DNA of 64,000 nt, taken from positions 1-64,000 of the forward strand of contig JAKUCV010007224.1 in NCBI GenBank assembly GCA_028386065.3. Reading direction: 5' to 3'. Within the stretch, counting starts at the first letter, position 1. The number at the start of each line of letters is the position of its first letter. This stretch comes from Turnera subulata. Its lineage: Eukaryota > Streptophyta > Magnoliopsida > Malpighiales > Passifloraceae. Positions 57,429-64,000 of this stretch are shown in pieces. A program made the translations under genes and the position numbers. Below the pieces are notes generated by a model. It saw nothing but the letters and a program-made list of their open reading frames with translations. It searched no databases and was not told where the DNA came from.

Positions 57429-59488
57429 TGATGTGAGTCCCGCAAGTGCACAGGGTGGCTGTAGTATTCTATCAAGGTCGTATCCACAGGGACTAGGATG
57501 AGCCTGTTACTCCTTAATTTAGACAAATTAGGCATGAAACAATTAATCAGAAGTGGAAATTTGGGTGAGTATAAATTAAAATTTAAAATGAGCAAGAGTA
57601 GAAATTAATAGCAGTGTTGAAGTAGGAGAAGATCAGATTTGGTAGAATCTTAGGCATCCGGGGTTCACATGTCTTGCTCTTTTGCTCTAAATTGCTCAAC
57701 AACATCATAATAGGCTGAGCCTGTTTGACGCCCTGTGTTTAATAAGATGTCTTGAAGGGGCTCCCAACCTAATATACCACCAACAGCTTTCGATCTTATT
57801 GATGGTTCCCTAAGCTTCCATCTACCCTCTATTACTAGAATAGACGTCCACTTAGAGGTGAAGTTTAGTGTTGGTGCTAATTACCCACAGTCTCTCCCTA
57901 TCTTCTTTCGAACAGCTAGGGAGTGAAGGCTGACTATTGTTGGTCTAGCCAACTTGGCTTCTCCTTTCAGTCCTTCACCAAGCTGCCACTTGATTAAGAT
58001 AGGCTTCTCAAAAGTCAATCAAGAATCAGATTAAAATGGTATTATCTTTTTGACTGTGTTGCCACAGGCTGAGCCAGTGCTGAGCCTGTGGACAACACAA
58101 AATCGACTATAAGGTTAGTTCTTGCAAGCGCTCTCAACCTATACTGAACCCACTTGTTTTCACTCACAGCCTCCTCCCAAGATTCTCACTCATCCTAATG
58201 CTTTCGCATCGATCAAACCAAGGGGATTAAGAATTGGTGTTGAGGCTAATTCATCAATTAGCTCCTAATTTATTTTAAAACTAAGAACTAAGGGTTGGTT
58301 GTTGTTGTTCCAGCAACTATGGTTTCTCCTTTCGGTCCTTCACCTAGCTACCTATAATCATGCATGGATTTGATCAAGACGCAGACAAGGAGCAAGTTTG
58401 CAATAACCAAACAAGAAGTCGGGTTAAGAACATAAGATGAGCAATTTATTGCAAATAAAACAGAGACATGCTTCACCCCTTTAACCTAAGAGGGGTTGTT
58501 TAGTTCATAATCTGAGTTACAAAATCAAAAGAAATAAAGGGGTGCATGATGTTTGAAACAAATCTGGAGGTTAGGGACAACACGATTTCTGCCCAGAAAT
58601 GGCTGCAGAATCGTGTGTCCCCTTGAACCCTTTATTCCAAAGCTTCTGCAGAGTTGGGTGTTTGATCGAGGGTTGAGTTCGATGCCAGTTCTTTCTTCCT
58701 TCTTCCGATTTATAGGCGTGAATCCTCCTCTTCTTTCTTCTCCCACTTGCTGGAAGGTGTGGAAGATGGGCAAGTTGGAGTTTAGTTGCCCATCTTTGTT
58801 CCTCGGGGTAAGGTGCCATGGGAGGTGTGCCGATAGGGTGAGTTCTTCAGTTCTGCAGATTTTAGAAGACTTTAGGGGAGGATAATAGTTCTTTAATTGT
58901 AATTTTCTTTGGTTGTAATGATTATCCCCTCTTTCCCATGCCTAAAGTGTTCTGCAATGCTCATGTTATAATTGCAGAATTGAAAGTTTTGCAAGTGGTG
59001 AACCTCTGTAAGTGGCTTAGTTTTAAATTCATTCTTCGCTTTTTGTGGCCATCTGCAGATTCCACAGGCTCAGCCTATGCTGGGCCTGTGGTGAGGCTAT
59101 GGGGAGTCTCTTTTCATTTTTTTCTGTAGTTGAATTCAGCTCTCCTTACGATTGATGTGGGGGCATGATGGCTTTGTGGATCAAGGCAAAGGTGGTGAAA
59201 TCCAGTGGAAATCTTGTGATTGAAGGGGAATTCGTGGCTTTCTACCGATTCTGCAATGAACAACAGGCCTGAAACAGGCTCATGCTGTGCCAGAGGCTGT
59301 TTCTTCGAATTCTCCAATGAAATCTCCAAAATCCTTCAAAATGCACCTGGAATCACTAATCATACAATAAGGGATGGGATTTAAGAGAATATGATGAAAT
59401 AATGCAAAGTAAGGCATATAGTCATGATGAATTTAGAGCAAATATATCTAAAATCATACCTAAAACTATGCATATTTCATGTGCATCA
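57429..59488 (-). repeat. Family G 3' LTR
   Basis: 2060 bp, plus strand TGATGTGAGTCCCGC ... TTTCATGTGCATCA. It aligns with 62101-64000. One visible difference is a short extra piece at about 62760 in the other LTR, inside a hairpin cluster. Confidence 0.87.
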
Positions 59489-59535
59489 TTGTTCTTTTAA
59501 AAAAGTTTATGTTCTCTCAGCATCCTCTTGTGACT

Positions 59536-60162
59536 CTACTGGTTTTTGTGTTTTGCAGCATCAGTAACAGGCTTAGTAATAGCATCAATCTGTTGTTCTG
59601 CAGCATGGGCCTGTGCGTCAATTTCTGGCTCTGTTTCTTCTGCCAGAAATTTTGCTACCTCCTGCAGGGCCGTTTCATCTCCTTCAATGAGTCTATTGAC
59701 TAAGCAACCCAGCAGTTCATCCTCATATGTCTCCATGAGTTGCGATGCCTTAACTAGCACATCAACATGGTCTAGCACAACATCTACCATATAGCATTGT
59801 CCTGCTCCAAACTCGTTCCTTTGTGTCTTCTGGACATTGAATTCTACTGTTTCTTCTCCAAGTTGTAGTGTTAATGTCCCATTGGTGCAGTCGATCATGG
59901 CTCCTACTGTGGCTAAGAACGGGCGTCCCAAAATGATGGGTGTCTTCTCATCCTCCGTCATGTTCATCACTACAAAGTCTACAGGGATGAAGAAATTGCC
60001 AACCTTGACTGGAACATCCTCCAACACTCCCACAGGATATACAAGTGAGCGGTCGGCAAGCTGAATGGTCATCCTCATGGGCTTGATGTCTCCAAGGTTC
60101 ATGTTCTGAGTGATAGAGAGTGGTAACAGGCTGACACTGGCTCCTAGGTCACACTCCTTCAA
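59536..60162 (-). pseudogene. Retroviral-type aspartic protease domain of family G
   Basis: An open stretch of 208 codons with the active-site box CDLGASVSLLPLSI (D-L-G-A-S, as is usual for Athila/Tat). The second conserved region reads TPIILGRPFLATVGAMIDC. Together these form a complete pepsin-like retroviral protease fold pattern. It is followed by an acidic tail ending near the LTR, where RT should begin. Upstream, the link to gag (60159-60389) is in another frame, so the polyprotein is broken. Confidence 0.75.
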
Positions 60163-60536
60163 TTTTCTTGTCCGCGATGTTGCAAGGTATTGTGAAGCTT
60201 CCAGGGTCTAAGCATTTTCTGGGTGGATGGTGTTTGAATGAGAGCGCTCTCTTGGGCTGTCATGGCTACAGTCTCGATATCATCAATAGTTCTCTTCTTC
60301 GTGAGAATATTCTTAAGGAATTTTGCATATGAAGGCGTCTGTGTAACCACATCACTGAAAGGCACATTGACATATAATTTGCTAAGCATTTCCTTAAACT
60401 TACAGAATTGCTTCTCTAGCTTGGATTAGTGGTACACTTCTGGGTATGGGAGAGGAGGTTGACAAGGTAGAACAGTCTGAGGCTGTTTCTCAGCTCTATT
60501 TGTGCTTACAGCCCCAGTCACAGGTTTAGCCTGTGC

Positions 60537-61890
60537 CTACTCTGTCTGTCCAGAACTGGATGTCGATGCTTGTTGCTCCACAACCTGAGGCAGTTTGGGC
60601 ATTGTGTCCTTCACCTCCTTCCCACTACGAAGTGTTACAGCCTTGACATGCTCGTTCCTTGGATTTTCTATTGGTTTGAGAGCTCCGTGTTGACTAGTGG
60701 ACATGGTAGCTTGTTGGGCAATTTGATTTTTGAGGATTCTGTTGTAGGATTTGAGTTGGCTGATCTCCTCGCTTATTTTGTTCTGTTTCTCCAAGATGGG
60801 TTGCAGCATGGTCATCATGTCGGTGTTGTTGCCTTGTTGTCCTCCTTGATTCTGCCTTTGGTACTGTGGCTGCCCTCCTTGGCTCTGTCTCTGGTACTAG
60901 GCCTGTTGTGGAATCCTCTCCTAGGTTGGTCCCTTCCAAAAGAAGTTTGAGTGGTTCCTCCAGGATGGATTATAAGTGTTTCCATACGGGCCTTGCTTCT
61001 ACTGGATGTAGTGAGCTTGTTCAGAATCACATTCGGCAAAGAGTGGGCAACTGGATATACCGTGAGGTCCTTCACAGCCTTCACAGTCTGGGACTGTGGC
61101 TGAGGCTGTCTTGACTTGAGCAGTCCCTAGTTTCTTTCTGAGGGCTTCTATCTCTGCCTCTAGCTTGGTTACTCTGTCTACACCAATTATTCCAGAGGAT
61201 TTGGCTCCTCTGACTTGGGTCTTTCTCTTGGACAAGGCTTTAAGAATGGAGACTCCATCATTGTAGTCCTTATCCAGGAATGCACCATTTCCCATCTTGT
61301 CCAAGGTGTTCTGGTCTTCATCACATAGGCCACAATAGAACTGCTCAAGTTGCACGGCCTCATCAATTCGGTGGTTTGGGCATCTTCTTAGTAGTCCCTT
61401 GAAGCCCAAGCATCTCGAATTGACTCATCATAACGCTGGAAAAAACCAATAAGCTGCTGCCTTAAACTTGCAGCCTTGCTTGATTGATGGTATTCTTTCG
61501 AGAAAGCTCTGACTAGGCTGTCCCAGTCAGTGAAATGGCCTACTACGTGGTTGTTGAGCCATTCAAATGCTGCATCTCTGAGTGAGAATGGGAACACTCT
61601 CATGTACAGCTGCTCCTTGGTCTTCTCTGCTATGCTCACTGTACTGCACACTCGCAGGAAGTTTTGCAGGTGCGAGTTTGGATCTTCAGAGGGCGTGCCT
61701 CCAAAGGTGTGCCTCTCCAGCATGCTCAGCAAGTTGGTTCGAATCTCATATGGGGCATCTACATCTGGAATGGCTATGCTGTTGTGGATGATGGTGGTTG
61801 TAGGAGCTAGGACATAGGAATGTTCGGTCGAACAGGCTGAGCCTGTTCAATGCCCTAGTGCGCTCCTTCGTTGGGTCTGTCCGCCATGTT
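60537..61890 (-). pseudogene. Family G gag, broken
   Basis: A likely start ATG lies at about 61890 (MADRPNEGAH), followed at once by a stop. The core is clear at 61732-61388 (FGGTPSEDPNSHLQNFLRVC, FPFSLRDAAFEWLNN, WDSLVRAFSKEYH). The frame then changes to 61409-60999, with QLEQFYCGLCDEDQNTLD and a CCHC-type knuckle CEGCEGPHGISSC. A C-terminal part follows at 60818-60537 (ENPRNEHVKAVTLRSGKEV). These words are typical of Athila/Tat gag. Hairpins of the family G type lie inside the coding region at 61830-61848, 61082-61098 and 60519-60535. Confidence 0.8.
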
Positions 61891-62076
61891 TTGTTGCTTT
61901 TGTTTGCGAATCTGGCGGGTTGTCTTTTCGATCTCCTGGTGGAAGATTAGAGCTGGCTGCTTGCTCCTGGTTTAGGGCATACACCACCTGAAAACTTCGA
62001 ACTTAGAAAAAGAAAAGGGTTAGGTAATAAAAAGCCTAATAAATCAAAGATAAAAAGCAAAAGAATCAAGCGCCAG

Positions 62077-62098
62077 TCCTCAGCAACGGCACCAAAAA
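62077..62098 (-). other. Primer-binding site, family G
   Basis: The minus strand reads TGGTGCCGTTGCTGAGGACT. It lies next to the 5' LTR end. Confidence 0.75.
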
Positions 62099-62100
62099 CA

Positions 62101-64000
62101 TGATGTTAGTCCCGCAAGTGCACAGGGTAGTTGTAGTACTCTATCAAGGTCATATCCACAGGGACTGGGATGAGCCTGTTACTCCTTAATTCAGACAAAT
62201 TAGGCTTGAAACAATTAATCAAATGTGGAAATTTGGGTGAGTGTAAATTAAAATTTAAAATGAGCAAGAGTAGAAAGTAATAGCAGTGTTGAAGTAGGAG
62301 AAGATCAGATTTGGTAGAATCTTAGGCATCCGGGGTTCACATGTCTTGCTCTTTTGCTCTAAATTACTCAACAACATCATAACAGGCTGAGCTTGTTTGA
62401 CGCCATGTGTTTAATAAGATGTCTTGAAGGGGCTCCCAACCTAATACACCACCAACGGCTTTCGATCTTATTGATGGTTCCCTAAGCTTCCATCTACCCC
62501 CTGTTACTAGAATAGACATTCACTTAGAGGTGAAGTTTAGTGTTGGTGCTAATTACCAACAGTCTCTCCCTATCTTCCTTCGAACGACTAGGGAGTGAAG
62601 GCTGACTATTGTTGGTCTAGCCAACTTGGCTTCTCCTTTCAGTCCTTCACCAAGCTCCTACTTGATTAAGATAGGCTTCTCAAAAGTCAATCAAGAATCA
62701 GATTAAAATGGTATTATCTTTTTGACTGTGCTGCCACAGGCTGAGCCAGTGCTGAGCCTATGGTTGAGCCTGTGGACAACACAAAATCAATTATAAGGTT
62801 AGTTCTTGCAGGCACTCTCAACCTATACTGAATCCACTTGTTTTCACTCACAGGTTCCTCCCAAGATTCTCATTCATCCTAATGCTTTCGCATCGGTCAA
62901 ACCAAGGGGATTAAGAATTGGTGTTGAGGCTAATTCCTCAATTAGCTCCTAATTTCTTTCAAAACTAAGAAGTAAGGGTTGGTTGTTGTTGTTCCAGCAA
63001 CTATGGTTTCTCCTTTCGGTCATTCACCTAGCTACCTATAATCATGCATGGATTTGATCAAGACTCAGACATGGATCAAGTTTGCAACAACCAAACAAGA
63101 AGTCAGGTTAAGAACATAAAATGAGCAATTTATTGCAAATAAAACAGAGACATGCTTCATCCCTTCAACCTAAGAAGGGTTGTTTAGTTCATAATCTGAG
63201 TTATAAAATCAAAAGAAATAAAGGGGTGCATGATGTTTGAAACAAATCTGGAGGTTAGGGACAACACGATTTCTGCACGGAAAAGGCTGCAGAATCGTGT
63301 GTCCCCTTGAACCCTTTGTTCCAAAGCTTCTGCAGAGTTGGGTGTTTGATCGAGGGTTGAGTTCGATGCAAGTTCTTTCTTCATTCTTCCAATTTATAGG
63401 CGTGAATCCTCCACTTCTCTCTTCTCCCACCTGCTGGAAGGTACGGAAGTTGGGCATGTTGGAGTTCAATTGCCCATCTTTGTTCCTCGGGGTAAGGTGC
63501 CATGGGAGGTGTGCCGATAGGGTGAGTTCTTCAGATCTGCAGATTTTAGAAGACTTTAGGGGAGGATAATAGTTCTTTAATTGTAATTTTCTTTTGGCGT
63601 AATGATTATCCCCTCTTTCCCATGCCTAAATTCTTCTGCAATGCTCAGGTTATAATTGCAGAGTTGAAAGTTTTGCAAGCGGTGAAGCTCTGCAAGTGGC
63701 TGAGTTTTAAATTCATTCTTCGCTTTTTGTGGCCATCTGCAGATTCCACAGGCTCAGCCTGTGCTGGGCCTTTGGTGAGGCTGTGTGCAGTCTCTTTCCA
63801 TTCTTTTCTGTAGTTGAATTTAGCTCTCCTTGCGATTGATGTAGGGGCATGATGGTTTATGGATCAAGGCAAAGGTGGTGAAATCCAGTGGAAATCATGC
63901 GATTGGAGGGGGATTCGTGGCTTTCTACCAATTCTGCAATGAACAACAGGCCCGAAACAGGCTTATGCTGTACCAGAGGCTGTTTCTTCGAATTCTCCAA
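62101..64000 (-). repeat. Family G 5' LTR, truncated by window end
   Basis: The plus strand starts TGATGTTAGTCCCGC. It follows the 3' LTR to a point about 170 bp short of the expected end. Confidence 0.87.

Larger units (their letters stand above)
55123..63760. repeat. Dispersed CACAGGCTGAGCCTGTG hairpins of family G
   Basis: Perfect or near-perfect copies lie at 55123-55139, 58062-58091, 59065-59094, 60519-60535, 61082-61098, 61830-61848, 62383-62399 and 63743-63759. Many half sites (CAGGCTGAG, GAGGCTGT) occur between them. The span includes non-family DNA between 56154 and 57428, where I see none. Confidence 0.85.
57429..64000 (-). mobile_element. Family G gypsy element, gag-protease only, cut by window edge
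   Basis: Minus-strand element. Its 3' LTR is 57429-59488. A short internal region (59489-62100) holds gag and protease. The primer-binding site is TGGTGCCGTTGCTGAGGA (about 62094-62077), and the 5' LTR is 62101-64000, continuing past the edge. The site differs by two bases from the TGGCGCCGTTGCCGGGGA-type site of Athila/Tat elements. No RT, RNase H or integrase is present, so the element is non-autonomous or internally deleted. Confidence 0.87.

Overview
This is a repeat-rich nuclear segment from a plant, almost certainly a eudicot. The evidence is a spliced host gene that matches LIKE HETEROCHROMATIN PROTEIN 1 (LHP1/TFL2), plant-type Ty1/copia, Ty3/gypsy and LINE retroelements, very AT-rich intergenic DNA, and no bacterial features. 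I would not name the species.

Layout. 1-3184: LTR-like DNA ending in a chromovirus (Tekay-like) LTR. 3185-13481: nest A, a fragment of Sirevirus-like copia reverse transcriptase split by a solo LTR of 'family F' (3530-13372, target-site duplication CCATG), which is itself split by a full copia element, copia-1 (4541-12947). 13482 to about 32940: nest B, a decayed plus-strand family F copia element. Its 5' LTR holds a minus-strand Sirevirus with an envelope-like third ORF (about 13900-23228) and a gypsy 3' end (23229-26446). Its internal region (26814-28710, 32217-32940) is split by a second Tekay-like LTR (29408 to about 32216).

34085-44330 holds the host genes, both on the minus strand: a small three-helix membrane protein (34085-34417) and LHP1, which I could rebuild from six exons (44330 down to 35252; 437 codons plus stop). 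LHP1 intron 4 is 7.0 kb. It holds a gag-only LTR element (35909-39105, target-site duplication ACTAA), which in turn holds a 501-bp solo LTR (target-site duplication ACCAA). 45505-51447 is a full-length LINE with a 16-bp target-site duplication, about 1.2 kb upstream of the LHP1 start codon. 52222-57085 is nest D: three solo LTRs, one inside another, all with perfect duplications (GGAAC, ACCGC, TAAAC). 57429-64000 is a gag-protease-only gypsy element ('family G') whose 5' LTR runs off the window.

The most unusual signal crosses these annotations. At least five unrelated retroelements here each carry their own recurring short hairpin: GGGCTTTAGGCCC, AACATCGATGTT, TGGTTT(n)AAACCA, GGGATGTCGATCCC and CACAGGCTGAGCCTGTG. 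The hairpins lie in LTRs, leaders and, in two families, coding sequence. In several families the two arms change together, so pairing is kept while the sequence changes. Sirevirus LTR palindromes are known; the convergence on the same architecture across families is what I would follow up.

All retroelement genes look dead: premature stops, frameshifts or missing enzymes. LHP1 and the small membrane protein look intact.
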